A stretch of 64,000 bases of DNA. It comes from Geosiphon pyriformis. Its lineage: Eukaryota > Glomeromycota > Glomeromycetes > Archaeosporales > Geosiphonaceae. The stretch lies in assembly GCA_016748015.1 (NCBI GenBank), contig JAAOMT010000710.1:493621-557620 (forward strand), written 5' to 3'. The notes beneath the pieces were generated by a model. The model did not search any database. It saw only the letters and a list, made by a program, of their open reading frames with translations, and was not told the DNA's origin. This document shows, piece by piece, positions 1 through 12,789 of this stretch (position 1 is its first letter; each line of letters opens with the position of its first letter). Made by a program: the position numbers and the translations under genes.

Positions 1-1137
1 AATTTTGGGGGTTTTTTTTATTTAATTCGTCGATACAAGCTCAAATTGTTTATATATAGTAGAAACTCTTAAGAATTAGGTAATTCCTGACGTTGATGTA
101 TAAAGAAATCTAAATTATTTTTCAGGTCTCGATTTAGTTTGGTCGGTTTTATAGAATAATCTGAATGCTATATCAAATTAAGAAACTAATATTTAAAATA
201 AATAACCGATGAGATATTACATCACCTTGTTTGAACAAATATTCCGACAAAATACCAAAAATATTTATATTTGCAAATTCAGATGTTCGATATCGAAATG
301 TTCACATAACTAAATCATTTCAATATCATATGAACTAGTGAATAAATATAAATAAATAAAGTTATTCTTAAAATTATTTATTGCGGGTATAAAGAATTGA
401 TAAATTATTTGAATTATTTAAAATTTATTGAGTAGTATTATTAAAACTTTTAAATTTTATTTTCAGGCGACCATTTTTTTCAATCCACTTAATAGTTTCT
501 TGTCACGTCACATTACATCACATCCCAAACATATCATATTGTCATTTAAAATTGATCACAATAAATCAATTTCCTAAAAATTTTTAAAAGATATTTTGAT
601 TTCAGAAGAAATCTTTTCTTAAAATGATCGAGCTAAGTGTGAATTCTTATACTTTATAGGAAATGAGAATGTGTACAAGGTAAGAAGTTTCACCATAAAA
701 AAAAATACATTACTCCCACTAAAAAGAAATTATGGTAACTAAATAAGGAGAATTATGAATTACTAAAAAAAGTTTACAAATTAGTTTTCAATTCGATGAT
801 TTACCACCAGATTATTATATCCTTTTTTTTTAATGTTGAAATGAGGGGTAAAGGATGTCTGTGAATTGATATTTTTGTAATTAAAGCGAGAGTTGATCAG
901 GATTTTTACAATTAATGACTTTGATCAAAATAATAAAATTTTTTAAATTATAAAACTTGTTCTATTTTTGAGATTTTTAAATGTAAATTAAACTTGATTC
1001 GTTCAAATTTAAGGATCGGGCTTTTTCAATTTAGGAGCTATTACTCGATTATTATCAATAATTAAAAGGTATAGAAAAAATCTATAATATAAAGCCATCC
1101 TCCATTCCATTAATCCTATTTCGAATTGATTGCAACT
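1..1137. other. AT-rich intergenic region upstream of the P450 gene
   Basis: No open frame of coding character is visible on either strand. The stretch is very AT-rich. Close to the gene there is a TATA-like stretch (TATAATATAAA, about 1083-1093) roughly 45-55 bases before the ATG at 1138, which could serve the P450 promoter. Nothing else is recognised. Confidence 0.5.
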
Positions 1138-3467
1138 ATGTTTAGTTTCACCATTCCCATTTTTAGTTTTGAGCCCTCGTTAGTTCTTATAACATTTTTA
1201 GCTTTCATAATTTATTATTTAAGAAATTCAAAGAATAATTTGGTGAGTATTAAGTCAAAGTTTAATTCCTCAGATGATTTCTTCTTTTCTAATGTACGAT
1301 CATTATTGAAATCTTTTTAAAGAATGAACCACCCCTTGTCCCCTATAAATATCCCTTGATCGGACATACTTATGAGATTAGGAAAGATTGTGAAGGCTTT
1401 TTGAGAAGATGCCGGGAAAAGGTTTGTAATCAATCATTAAAGTTTATACCAAATAACTGAGCTGAAGATTATATTTCTACCTTAACACAATTCAATTTAC
1501 CTTTCGTCCTTTTTCTAGTATGGAGATGTATACAACATTTATCGAGGGTGTCAAGTTCATACTATTGCTGGAAAAGATTATGCCCATGAATTTATCACAA
1601 ATAAACATGCAGATTTCTTAGGAGGCATAGAGAGGGTATGTTATTCAATTTGAAAATTGGTATACTATCTTTTTTAAATCACCTCTTCTTTTCAATATTG
1701 TGAAAGTCAATTCCCATCATGGAACTTCTGGGTTTGGATGAATCAACGCGGAATATTTCTATAAAGCTGGTTCGTGATGAATTTACACCACTTATGTCAA
1801 ATTTTATTGAAAAGATTCAATTGCGAGCAAAGATAGGGCTCGAAAAACATTTAGGACTTTGTCAAGGTTTATATTACTTGACTTTTTAATAGAATTTTCA
1901 TGTAATATGATTAAACATACTTCTGTTTCTCTCTAAAAGACCCCAAGACCGTCTACTTCTTAACCAACACAATTCGAGAAATCCTATCATTTGCAAATGC
2001 ATTTGTGATCTTTGGTGAGGTGAGAAAGATATAGCAATTAATTCATCGCCACTTTTTTAATAGATTATTTAGATCTTTATTTGGTGAAATTTTAGGAACT
2101 CTCCTACGACACGGAATTAATATCCTCTTGTGCTGGTTTTACCAATGATCTCATTAAATTTGCTCGATTTCCTGCAACGTTAGGTTTTATTCATCCTTGG
2201 TTTCATAAAAAACAAGTCCAGTATGTTTAGATTTGGCTTTTGTTTAATTTGTGCCCAGGTATTGAATATTTATGATCCCTTTAACTCCTCATAGTTGGAT
2301 GATGAGACTGGTAAAGAATCCAGGGGAAAGAAATCGTGCCAAATTAATAAATAAACTCCCAAAAATTGTTGAAAATCGTATTAAAGAGATGAGAGAGCAG
2401 GGAGATAAGTATAATCCACCGGTGAATATTGATATCAAGTTTTAATCATTTTTAAATTATTTAACTGACACATTTTTCCATTTGAACAGTTCGATTTTGT
2501 ACAAAAGATATTAGACGATAATTTAGCCGGGGAAAAAGAAAATATCGATTACAATCTAATGGCTGTAATGATTTATGCAATAATATTTCTTTCTATTTTA
2601 GCAACTGCTTCGAAACTTACATATGCGATTATAGGTAGGTCAATCTTTTATTAAGCCAAAATATTTCAAAAGACTATTAATTGTTATATTTTTATTTATT
2701 TAAATATTTAGATTATGCAACTGAGACTGATTATCAAAAAGAGTTACAAGAAGAACAAGAAAAAATCGCTCAAGAATATGGACCTGATAAATGTATCACA
2801 ATTCCTCAACTTGAAAGGATGGTTAAACTTGAGAGTTTTATTAAAGAATCGATGCGGTATAATGAGGATATTTGTAAGTATTTTTTTATTTTTATTTTAT
2901 TTTATTTTATTTTTCTTCCCTCTTTTTCTTCTCCTCCTTCTCTTATTCTCATTCTTATTCCTTGACCATATTATAAAATTTTCTAGTGGGCTTATCAAAG
3001 GTTAACTTGTCTTCGTCGCCCATCACGCTTTCAAATGGATATCAAATCCCCCCAAGTAAGTGTCATTACAAATCATTAAGTAATTTGAATATTTTTCGCC
3101 CGTTAAAATTTACTAAACTTGAATAACACTCTGAAACACGACTATAGAAAGAACAGTATGGTGTGACCTTTTGAGTGTGAAGGAGAGTGAAGAATATCAC
3201 GGCTCTGATCCGACTAAATTTGATCCTCGTAGGTATCTCAATAAAAATAGTTCAACTACTCTAGTTAGCCGTACCTATTTGCCGTTTGGACTTGGCCGAC
3301 ACGCTTGTCCTGGTCGCTTTTTTGCGATGACTAATATCAAGCTCTTGCTTTCGATGATCATTCGCAATTATAAAGTTAGTTTTGTGGGTGGTGCTAAACC
3401 AAAAAAAACGGTGTTTGAAGGACGTCTTCTACCTTCATCGGATGGTGTGATTTTTGAGAAAAGGTAG
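1138..3467 (+). CDS. Cytochrome P450 monooxygenase, 11 exons
   Basis: A membrane-anchored haem-thiolate monooxygenase of the endoplasmic reticulum type; the substrate cannot be told. Exons: 1138-1242, 1323-1421, 1519-1635, 1707-1866, 1940-2019, 2096-2220, 2295-2421, 2490-2634, 2712-2873, 2987-3055, 3148-3467. All introns are GT..AG and phases close to 502 aa, the usual size for the family. Residues about 10-30 are a hydrophobic anchor (SLVLITFLAFIIYYL). The K-helix ExxR is ESMR (about residue 367), the PERF-like region is FDPRRYL, and the haem loop is FGLGRHACPG with axial Cys450. The I-helix region (ILATASKLTYAI) lacks a clear AGxxT motif, which is odd but not unusual in divergent fungal P450s. 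The start is the first ATG before the anchor. No clustered biosynthetic genes are nearby. No lesion is seen, so it is probably functional. Confidence 0.9.
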
Positions 3468-4207
3468 CCTAAACTCTCTGAAAGCTGGTTAAGGTCTTCA
3501 GCATCTTTGGTTTAGATTTAACAAGTACCCTTTAAATTTTGATTAGTAAATTTATCTGATTTCTCAATGTAATGCCTAATATTTAAAATATTCACTAAAA
3601 TTAGAAATGATATTAGGGCCGATGTTTGGTTGTCACCCGTATAATATTAACCTACCCCTGTTTTCGGATGAAAAATCACCTGAATAATCAGCTATATATA
3701 GAAAAGTCATTAATAATTCAATTAGCTCATATTTCTGATATGAATGCAGTTTGTTGATTAATTAATTATTATTAATCAAAAAATCATAATAATATAAATT
3801 ATGTATATATGAATTAATTGAAACAAATATTATAATTTTAATATAAATTTTACTAATCATAATTATGTAATTGTTTTTTATTAATAAATTTTATTTTTAT
3901 TTATTTTTAATAATTGTAAATGTTTATAATTATTAAAATGATTAATAATTTATTTTAAAAACTTCTTAATAATTATTAATTTTAGCATAATAAAAAATAT
4001 TTAAAAAAAATTCATAAATATCAAATTCAAATGAAAAAATTGAATATTTAACTTCGCCATAATACCTCAAAATACCCTCTTCCTTTTTTACCTTATATAA
4101 TTATTAATATAAATTTAATTTAAGACTATTATGAATTAGCATTAGAAAACTGCGCTTTAACGTTTTTTGCTTTGTATTGTTTCTTTTTTCATTAGATACA
4201 AAATTAG

Positions 4208-4600
4208 ATGGGTATATTATGTTTACAACTCAGCATTGTTTATTTTGAGTATCATAATAAACAAACATCAAAAAGAAATTATATTATCAATTCATCAACT
4301 AATGAATCAAAATTTAATTTAGAAATTGCATATAAATCATTAATCTTAAAAGGAAGAACTTGTATTTAGCCTTTTGAATTGAAAGAATCATTTATCTTAT
4401 TTTGTAATTCTAGATCTTTTAACATGATTAATAATCTTTATCATTATAGTTTTAAAGAAAATCTTATTCTCTTTAATCGGAGTTTTGAACCCAAAATTGA
4501 TTAATGGTGGAAGGTTAAATATCATAAACCAATTAAAAGAAAAAAAAATCCGAACATCTTTTACAAATTTGGGATTTTTTTTTGAAATCGCACTCCTGAA
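4208..4600 (+). pseudogene. Possible decayed coding sequence of unknown family
   Basis: From the ATG at 4208 one reading frame stays open for 53 codons (stop TAG 4367-4369). It then continues in the same frame with protein-like composition through further single stops (TAA, TGA, TAG) to about 4600. The stops fit C-to-T or G-to-A changes like those in the transposons of this window. No family is recognised. It may be a gene fossil or simply chance in AT-rich DNA. Confidence 0.25.
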
Positions 4601-5295
4601 AAGTAGTTCATTGAAAACTAAGGGAATACCATAATTAATAATCTTCTTTCGACCTTATTGGCGACAAAACTTTTTTTAATTCTCCTTTATCATAAATAAA
4701 AACATTTTCTTTAACAACCAATCCGCTTTTAATATGATAGTTTTTTACAATTAAAAAAATATTTTTACTACGTGAACTCTGAAACATGATATTGAAAATA
4801 TTTTTCAGTGAAAAAATCAACCCATCATAACAGTAACTGCGACCTATAGCAAACAATATCAAAATATAGAATATTCTTCCTCCTTAACATTCTAAAAGAT
4901 TCTCAAATTTGGAATCGTGACGCGTCCATTCCATGTAATTAGCTGTTAAAAATTTTTAATTTCGTTACGCGTCAATATAAATTGACGATTAATATTTTAA
5001 TTCAAAATTCGGTTTTCTGCGAATAATATGGTACGACTAGGTCAAATTATTTAGCCTCACATGACTTTTTTCGCGGAAATCACCATACAGCGAATAATAG
5101 CCTAATTGGAACACATTGTGATATTTCCTTAACTTATTATTTGAATAATCAAATTTTAATAATTGAAATAGAAACCGAGAACAATGGCTGAATAAAAATT
5201 CTAAATGGTAAAATGTGTTTATCTCCTGAAATCCTTTTGAGAAGTACACAAATGACGTTTTAAGTGATTTTTGCATATAAATGACACAGAGTGCA

Positions 5296-5318
5296 TGATG
5301 ATGATGATGATGATGATG
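5296..5318. repeat. GAT trinucleotide microsatellite
   Basis: About seven uninterrupted GAT units in intergenic DNA. No gene overlaps it. Confidence 0.85.
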
Positions 5319-5394
5319 TGATTAATGTTACTTTGATTAGTAAATTACCCTGATCTTTTTTGTACGAGGAACCTGCAATTTGTTCTAATTTTAG

Positions 5395-5550
5395 ATGTCA
5401 CCGATTAAAAAGACATTGACCGATTTTAGAAAATATCATCAGAAAATCATTGCCTTTCCCATAAAAGATAATAATGAAACTGCGTTCGTCATTTATTGGC
5501 ATCTACAAAGAAGTGAAAAAGCACACAAATTTGAATCAATTATCTGCAGA
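5395..5550 (+). other. Possible orphan exon or small ORF
   Basis: A 56-codon frame runs from ATG 5395 to TAA 5565 and encodes a charged, compositionally normal peptide (starts MSPIKKTLTDFRKYHQ). It is preceded directly by a splice-acceptor-like stretch (TTCTAATTTTAG) and holds a GTAATT donor after ICR (from 5551). It could therefore be an internal exon of an unrecognised gene or remnant. No homolog is recognised. Confidence 0.25.
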
Positions 5551-6908
5551 GTAATTTTTTTTTAAAATTTCCGTTTATGAAACGCCGGAATTTAGAACAG
5601 TATCTGCGAGGGGGTATTCAAATTTTTAACCGTTAAAGACCGATACTACGCCATCTTAAGATTAGATGATGTACTATCGGGTAATAAATGATAATAGTAT
5701 GAGAAAATGGAATGGGGATTATTCTTTCATGTGACTTCTATCTCGGCTTACCCAATAGTGTTTCAAATAATAATATTGTTTAGTTATTGGTGATTCGGCT
5801 TAAAAAATAAAATGTCCCACTTTTTTAATTCTGAAATTTTTTAATTCTGGAAATAATTCAGTTTAAAAAATAACTTCAAAAAGAAAAAAAAACTCTGAAT
5901 TTTTTAAATTCAAACCATACCAGGTTAGCTGTTGGAACTTTTTTCTCATCCAAACCGAAAAGAAAAGTGGTAAGTTTTATCATAAATGTAGCCTTCAACG
6001 CCTTTAAGGCTTGGATCTAAAAAAGAAAATTCAAATTTAGTCTTGCAGAAAACTGGTGATTTCCCACATTACCATTAAATCTTTTACTTCTACCGGAATT
6101 TGTCAACAAATGCTAAAATAATCTGCGCCGCCCTTTCTTTTTGGATTGTGCGATCACGAGACGCTGCGTATTACTCGTAATTATATAAAACTAATGGTTT
6201 CTATCTTCTTTTACTGTGCCTTATCAACTTTGAAGCGAACGTTTGAAATCCCAAAATCTACTCAGTTTAGCTCCTAGAAAAAAAAGTTCCAAGCGTCCTA
6301 AAATATCGCCTTCATTCCTAGCCTCAGCAAACTAACCGATTCTCACCTAAAAGTCTTTGGTTCAATCCGCAGTCGGTATACAGTTCTTAAAAAGATATTT
6401 TTGCTTTCGCAACAATAATACCCTGTAACTGTATATATATAATATATATATAAAGCAGAGAACTTACTCTCTACAAAAAAAAAAAAAGCGAGAAACCGGC
6501 TATTCAAGTGGCAATAAAGTAGTACCCGATATGCAATTTCCCATAAGAAATACTTATTATTTCTAACCTTGATCTTTCCTTTCAACTACTTCGGCTCAAC
6601 TCAACTTAATAACCCCAAAAAAAACTCTTTCTCCCTATTCTTTTATTTTTTTTATTTATCTAATTATTTTTTTGTCGGCTCAGCTGCCCTTCTAATATAA
6701 TTTTTTATCCTTTCACCCCATTATAAAAATATGTCTATCGGTTCCAAGGACTCTTTTTGTTAGAATACGTCTTTCATTTTCTTACACAAGATAAACGGAA
6801 ACTCAGTCCACATTCGTCTGAAGGTGGTGTTTTACTTTTTGCCCAAAAAAGACAAAGAAAAACCTCACAATAATAACACATCATACTTGTCTAAATACCC
6901 TAGTCTTC

Positions 6909-6918
6909 TATATAAAAG
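6909..6918 (+). promoter_or_regulatory. TATA-like element upstream of the cyclin gene
   Basis: TATATAAAAG lies about 120-130 bases before the cyclin ATG at 7040, at a plausible spacing for a TATA box with a short 5' untranslated region. Assigned by position and sequence only. Confidence 0.4.
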
Positions 6919-7039
6919 TCTCATCCTTTCCCTTAATCCTTACTTTCAAAAATAAAAACATTTTATTAAAAAGCTATTTGCTTTTAAATTAGATCTTTAC
7001 TGAGATCACTTTAAAAGTAAATAGATTCCAATATAAAAA

Positions 7040-9478
7040 ATGATTAAAGTAGAGTCTTTGTTGACTGGCTATCATCAGAGCAGTCTGCCCTCGCGTACAT
7101 TGTCACCATGTGGTGCTACTGGATATCCTCTTCAAAACGGGTCTTCCACCACGTTTTGGTCTAGTTTTCTTCCACAACAGCAACAGCAACAGCAACAACA
7201 ACAAGATTTTATTAAAAGTCCTTCATCGTCCTCATCGTCTTCGGCTTATCAAAGTGAAGATGATGATCTCGCCCATGTATCACATTCGAAAAGTTCAGTT
7301 GCACAATACAATCTTGGATTATATGATCTAAATGAATTGAAAACAACGAAAAATGAGGAAAAACTGAAAAATCCAAATCCACAAACCAACAATAACCAGA
7401 AAACGCTCGCTTCTTCGTCAAATTGTTCAGATTGCAATACACCACCTCAGCCCTCCGTAATGATGAATGTGAATCCATTTATCCGCTTCCAAAACATCAT
7501 GGAAAGTAAATACTCATTAGAAAATCTAAAAGTTAAAAGAGCGAAAATAAGACAACCAGATCTTCTGGAAAATGATGGTAAGTAATCCACTTTTGCTCTG
7601 GTGAAGATGGTTTATAATCAGTCTCATGTAAATGCTTCCAAGTAAGTCCCAATGTGCATGAAAGATGATATCATATTTTCTTTCATACACCATATCGTGA
7701 CTCTAGGTTTGCATTTACTAAAGCAAAGGTTTGTTTTGGGTGATCTGGTAACGACCCCAAAAATCAAGTCTGTTTTTTGGTCAGAAAGAGAAAAGCTATT
7801 TTTTTATTGAGTTTTTATTGCGTTATGGTCCACCTTTTTTTATGCACACATAATCACACGTATGCAAAATCTAGGGTGTGGCCATACTCTTCTTTCTCCA
7901 AATTGCAGGTTTCCCCTACCTTTGAGAATAGATCAAGATGTTGCCATCACAACCAGTGATTTGTATCATTATTTGAAAAAATTTCAAAGGCTTTTTTTTA
8001 ACGCCGATACTTTTTCTAGTTTTCATCTCAATCATCCCATTTTTTTAATAAATTAATATAGTAACACCTACCTTACAAGATCAAGGCAATAAAGATATGG
8101 TAGATTATGTCTCCTTACTTCGGCGTCAATCTGCGTTCATAGAGTCTTCATATTCAGACTCTGACTCAATCCTTCGTACAAACCCTCTAACCCTTCCTCC
8201 AACAACCTCTTGGAAAGAAGAATCTCGTGCGCCATCTTTTAATTCCATCCAGGGACTCTATACCTCAAGTTGCTCAGACAACATCTTGATCTCAAGGTGT
8301 CCACCCATTCTTCAACTTCAACCGCCCGGAAATGGCTCCGAATTTAATAATCAAGCATTTCAATTTAAACGCAGTCGTATTTATGAAAAAGAAGAAGATA
8401 CTCATTCTATTAGTACCTTGAATCATGGAATGACCACTAGTAGTAATAGTAGTAGTAGTAGTGGTACGAAGATTAAAACTGAGGATTCCCAATTACGAAA
8501 GATGGCTATTCCACGTAATTTAAAACAACCTTCTCAGTATCTCGTTCACTCGCAACAAAACACCAACAGGCCGGCAAATGAATTTTCTATTCTCAATATG
8601 ATTCCGCAATTGATCAGCGAAAAAAATCGTAAGGCAGCATTTGTCGAAAACCTTGTGGGTGAGTAATAGGTATACATGTATAGCTTCTTTCTTTTTCATA
8701 TTACATTCCATCTAATTTATTTATTATTTATTAAACAATTTGATTTTTAGATACGGGTGCACTTATCATTGAAGTAATTTGGTGTCATTTTCACATCAAT
8801 CCTGCTGCCAAAATCATTCCTCTTCGAATATTTCTTCAGGAAACTTTACGAAGGTCGAGAACCTCCTATTCCACCCTTCAGACTGCTCTCTTCTACCTTT
8901 TCCGTATAAAATCTCAAATCACTTCACGAGCGTTTTTACATCCTGCTGCAATTGCTACTGGCAATAATGCCGAAATTCCTCCGACTCCAACAGGTGTCTC
9001 CCAACGAAGAGAAAACAACGATCCTGCAACTTGTGGGCGTCGCATGTTTCTAGCCGCATTGATTGTTGCTTCAAAATATCTTCAAGATCGTAACTATTCG
9101 AATAAGGCCTGGTCAAAGATCTCTGGGTTGCCAGTTAACGAAATAAACCAAAATGAAATTATATTTTTAAAGCTTATCGACTACAATCTCTTTATTGGTG
9201 AAGACATTTTTAAAAGATGGAGTAGTCTTCTTTTGACACACATTCAAGCCATATCAGGTACTGGTATGGATAATGCCAACGCCTTTAGACAAGAGGAAAA
9301 CCAGCGAGAAGTAGAACGCTTTCGAGAGACATTGAAAACTATGGATCCCATAATGATGCAAATTAACAGAGATTCTGTTGTTAATCGGACCAACTATCCT
9401 TTTACCCCTGAATCCAGTGCCCCTGGTTCCCCGCGAGAAGATCGTTCCGAAGCTGAGGCGCAGCAAATGGAAGTGTGA
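7040..9478 (+). CDS. Pho85-type (PCL family) cyclin, 3 exons
   Basis: A regulatory subunit for a Pho85/CDK5-like kinase, controlling cell cycle entry or nutrient responses; acts in nucleus and cytosol. Exons: 7040-7577, 8062-8658, 8751-9478, closing to 620 aa. The N-terminal half is low-complexity, with a ten-residue Gln run (about 7177-7206) and Ser-rich stretches. The cyclin box lies in exon 3, about residues 390-500. Recognisable parts are IPLRIFLQETLRRSRTSYST, a FLAALIVASKYLQD helix, WSKISGLPVNEIN and FLKLIDYNLFI, all typical of PCL1/2- and Pas1-like cyclins. The C-terminal tail is rich in Ser/Pro (TPESSAPGSPRED), fitting CDK phosphorylation sites. The intron at 7578-8061 is long for this window (484 bp), so a missed small exon is possible. 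The long, Gln/Ser-rich N-terminus is larger than in yeast PCLs. Confidence 0.88.
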
Positions 9479-10356
9479 ATCCAATTTATCGATGCCCTGG
9501 ATTCAGATGCATTTTCTTTTCATCAGCGTTAATCCAACATTGATTTTTTGTAACTCTATGACAATATTACTCGAATATAACTACCACAAAGTAGTAGTTA
9601 TTAAGTAAGATTACATATATCATATTAATACTATGAATACCTGCCATTTACAATACAGTGGCTTAAACCTACGCTTCTTTTCGTGTTTCTAAAATCCTAA
9701 TTTACCGCTTCTTATATCACATATCCCTATTGGTTATATATCCATTTCTAATTTCAAATGGTCACATTTTTATTCGCAATCCCTTACCTTCACATTTCAA
9801 TTTGCATTTCAATCTTCGGGCCATCGGCTTAGTTAATATTCTTTGACCCAATATTATTGCTTTGGAGGCCTAACTAATCAGGTCCCTCTTATCTTGATAA
9901 CTTTTGTTTATGGCTCTCTCGCATTAATTCGTAGACACACATTCCACAAATATTTAAAATGGACAATCAAAGACTTTATACTTTATAGTTTCAATCCTTT
10001 TTCTTCACTCACATGCTCCTGCAGCGGGCAAGTTGGGAATGGGAAAAGGTGCGACACAGGAGTACATTTGTCATCCTACCAGTAACATACCTATCCACCT
10101 CGATCCCTCTTACTCTATCCAATATTTGCGGTGTGTGTGAATCTGATCGGACATTTCAAGATATGGAGAACCTTCTCACTGGGGTTTGAGCATCAGTCAA
10201 AATCTTTTGGAAAATCATGATGGAGAAAATGTTAAACATCTAAATCACTCTTCTTCAAACGAAGGGTTACCCGTTCCAAAAACTCGATTCATATGAATGG
10301 AATTTCTTGGAACAAAAGATGACATTTTCCCCAACACCTCGTTTCCATTAATTTTC
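9479..10356. other. Cyclin 3' flank, no further gene seen
   Basis: Probably holds the cyclin 3' untranslated region. A second reading frame on the minus strand at 10245-10466 overlaps the small gene next to it and is discussed there. Nothing else is supported. Confidence 0.4.
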
Positions 10357-10678
10357 CTAAACCTCTTTGATCTGGTCCCGGTCCTTGTTCCTGTCTTGGC
10401 CTTTTTCTTTTTCTTTTTCTTTTTTTTTGCTTTTCTTTTTAAATTGAGATTTAATCTGTTTTTCATTGATACGCATTTTGTAAGATTCTATAATTGCTGA
10501 ATTTTCAGTTCTTAGGTAGAAATGTATCTTTTCCAATCCCCCGTACCTCTCCCCATGCCATCTACCTACTTTTCTGGTTTTGTTCCTCGTTTGATCTTGA
10601 TGGGTTTGAAGCGTGCAATGAGACCAAAAGAACTTGGATATTGGCTTTTGTATAATTGGTGTCATCCATGAAACGCAT
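10357..10678 (-). CDS. Hypothetical small Lys-rich protein, 2 exons
   Basis: Not recognised. The model joins exon 10566-10678 (ATG, MRFMDDTNYTKANIQVLL) to exon 10357-10510 through a 55-nt GT..AG intron, giving 88 aa. The second half is basic (KKKSKKKEKEKEKG) with a likely helical stretch before it. A better-looking donor (GTAGGT) four bases earlier would lead to a stop, so the donor choice is by phase. The alternative frame over the A-rich run, 10245-10466, reads into an equally protein-like tail (SSFVPRNSIHMNRVFGTG) and stops at 10245. A one-base slip or another splice could thus make a longer protein. The function is unknown. Confidence 0.35.
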
Positions 10679-10949
10679 AATAAATCTCGGTTTTTTTTTC
10701 TTTTCTAATATTGGGCAATGAGCATTAAAATCAGCTAGCATATTTTAATAATGGTACGTGTTGAAATATTTCACTGCTCTGGACATGTGATTGGATGTGG
10801 ATCTAAGCGGCTAAGGCGTACAGACAGTATGCTTTTAACCAAGTATTTTAAAAATTCAAACTATCGCCTTCGGTTTCAGGCTGGATGTTGCTTTGTTGGA
10901 ATACAGAGTTTTAAATCACGTGATCATAATTGTGACGATTAAATTATTA

Positions 10950-12620
10950 TACCAATTGAAATCATAATATCTGATGAAAAATCTTGAAAAGTTGAAAACA
11001 TTGTAAAATAACAAGATTATACAATTGTTGGTTTGAATACTGTAAAAATTCTCTAAATGAAGTAATTTCAAATTATTTTTTATTTAAAATAAAAATCTTT
11101 TACTTGAAAAAAATTTCAGTATTAAAAAAAATAGATTTTAAAAATTCAGTTTCTTTATAATTTAAATACATAATTGTTTTTATTAATAAAAAAATCTTGC
11201 TTTTTAACATATTTTGGATGCTTTTAATAGATTTTATTTGTGTATATTTAAATTAAATTGTTAAAAGATAACTAAAAATTATTTGTTAAATATTAATTTA
11301 AATATTATTACTATTTATATAAACAGTTTAATTAAAAGTTTGGGTTTGTATAATATTATTATTTATTTTTTAAATGTTAATTTTGGAATAAAAATTAGTG
11401 TTTATAATGTTTTTTTGTTTACTTTGGCTAAATTATAGATAATTGTATTGATTTTGAATTGTGTTTTACTTTAAAGTTTAATTTTGTTTATTTAAATAGT
11501 CAAGTTTTTTTAAATATATGTGTTTTAAATATTAGTTTTACCAGTCTTAATTTTTATAACAAATATTAAATTAAGTACAATTATATTAATAATATTATTT
11601 GAAAAAAAAATCTATTAGTTTATTGAAATAAAGTTAAAATTATTTTAATATAATTAATAATAAATATGTAATTTTTTTATAAGTAATTTTATGGTTTTTT
11701 TTTATGTTTTATATTTTTATGTTTGTAAATACAATTTAATTATTAAAAAATTGTATAATTCTGTTAGTTTTGTTAATTAAAAATTAAATTATATTAATAA
11801 ATTTGTGAACAAAATATTGGTTTATAATTTAATTTATTATATATGGTTTTGATTTGGTATTTAAATAGTATTATGTATACTAATTTAATAAATTCAGTCT
11901 TTATTGTACTTTATTTATATTTTATAAAAGCTTTACATAAATATTTGCTGATTATTTTTAAAAAAAATTGTATATTTTTTTATATTTAAGTATTATTTAT
12001 TTATATTATAACTTGTTGAAAAACTTAAACCATATATTTTTGTGTAATATTAATTTTATTATCAATTAGATGTATATTTCTAATTATTTAATATTAAATT
12101 TATTAATTTATTTATTATTATATAATATAATTGTTAATAATAGTTTTTATATAATTGTAACCAAAAATTTGTATTAAAAAATTGGTTTTTTGAAGCTGTA
12201 AAAGTGTCTAATAATATTAAAAAAAGTATTATATATATTATTATATTTGTACATAATTTTGCTATTTATTACAAATTAGTTATATAGTTATTTAATATTA
12301 AATTGTAAATATTTTATAAAACATGAAAATTTTTAATCAATAATTATTAATTTAATATATTATAGTTTTGTTAAAAACATTTACAAAGTTGGTTTTAATT
12401 ATAATATTTTAATTGTATTTGGTTTTATTAATTTGTTAATTTTAATGTTTTTTAAATTTTGTGATAATATTTATATTTTTTGTAATATAAACTTGTAATA
12501 TTGTTTTAATTAGCTTAAATGACTGATTATATATAAAAAAAGCATGAATTATACTTATTTTAAAAATTTTATAATTGTATATTAATAAGTAGTAATTTAT
12601 TAAATAAAAATAAAAAAATA
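10950..12620 (+). mobile_element. AT-converted fossil of a LINE (3' portion)
   Basis: Very AT-rich DNA with no open frames, yet it lines up base by base with the 3' part of the LINEs nearby when C-to-T and G-to-A changes are allowed. The stretch around 11260-11520 follows the RNase H region of the remnant at 13415-13660. Around 11920-11950 (TATTTTATAAAAGCTTTACAT) it follows the TACTTTATGAAGGCT region. At 12495-12560 it follows the LINE 3' untranslated region (GACTGATTATATATAAAAAA against GGCTGGTCACGTGTAGAAAG). The left border is unclear. Confidence 0.6.
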
Positions 12621-12789
12621 TTAATGTTTTAAAAAAAAAATAGATTTAATAACTTAAAGTTATTAAAAAACTCGAAACAAAAATTTAAATTACAAAAAAT
12701 TAATTGTTTTTATTTATATAAAAGTTAAATTATTATTTTTTGGTTATTTTTTTTAATTATTTGAAAAAAATAATTTTAAAAAATATAGT

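Larger units (their letters stand above)
3468..7039. other. Long intergenic region between P450 and cyclin
   Basis: About 3.6 kb, AT-rich. It holds a possible decayed ORF (4208-4600), a possible orphan exon (5395-5550), a GAT/ATG microsatellite (5296-5318) and, at its right end, the cyclin promoter. The other short open frames here have no coding character that I can support. No tRNA was recognised. Confidence 0.45.

Noticed and set aside
4635-5276. Two minus-strand frames of 75 and 79 codons
   Set aside because: Low-complexity, Phe/Tyr/Ser-rich and without recognisable motifs; AT-rich chance frames.
6335-6400. GGTTCAATCC, like a tRNA B box
   Set aside because: Flanking bases do not form a T stem or an acceptor stem and no A box or anticodon arm is seen.
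7110-7478. Other frames on both strands inside cyclin exon 1
   Set aside because: Shadows of the CAA/GAA-rich coding sequence; no start context or family likeness.
9843-10085. 80-codon frame after the cyclin gene
   Set aside because: No recognisable similarity and composition of untranslated DNA; not called.
10751-10942. 63-codon frame on the + strand
   Set aside because: No family likeness, no splice or promoter support; at the border of the AT-rich block.
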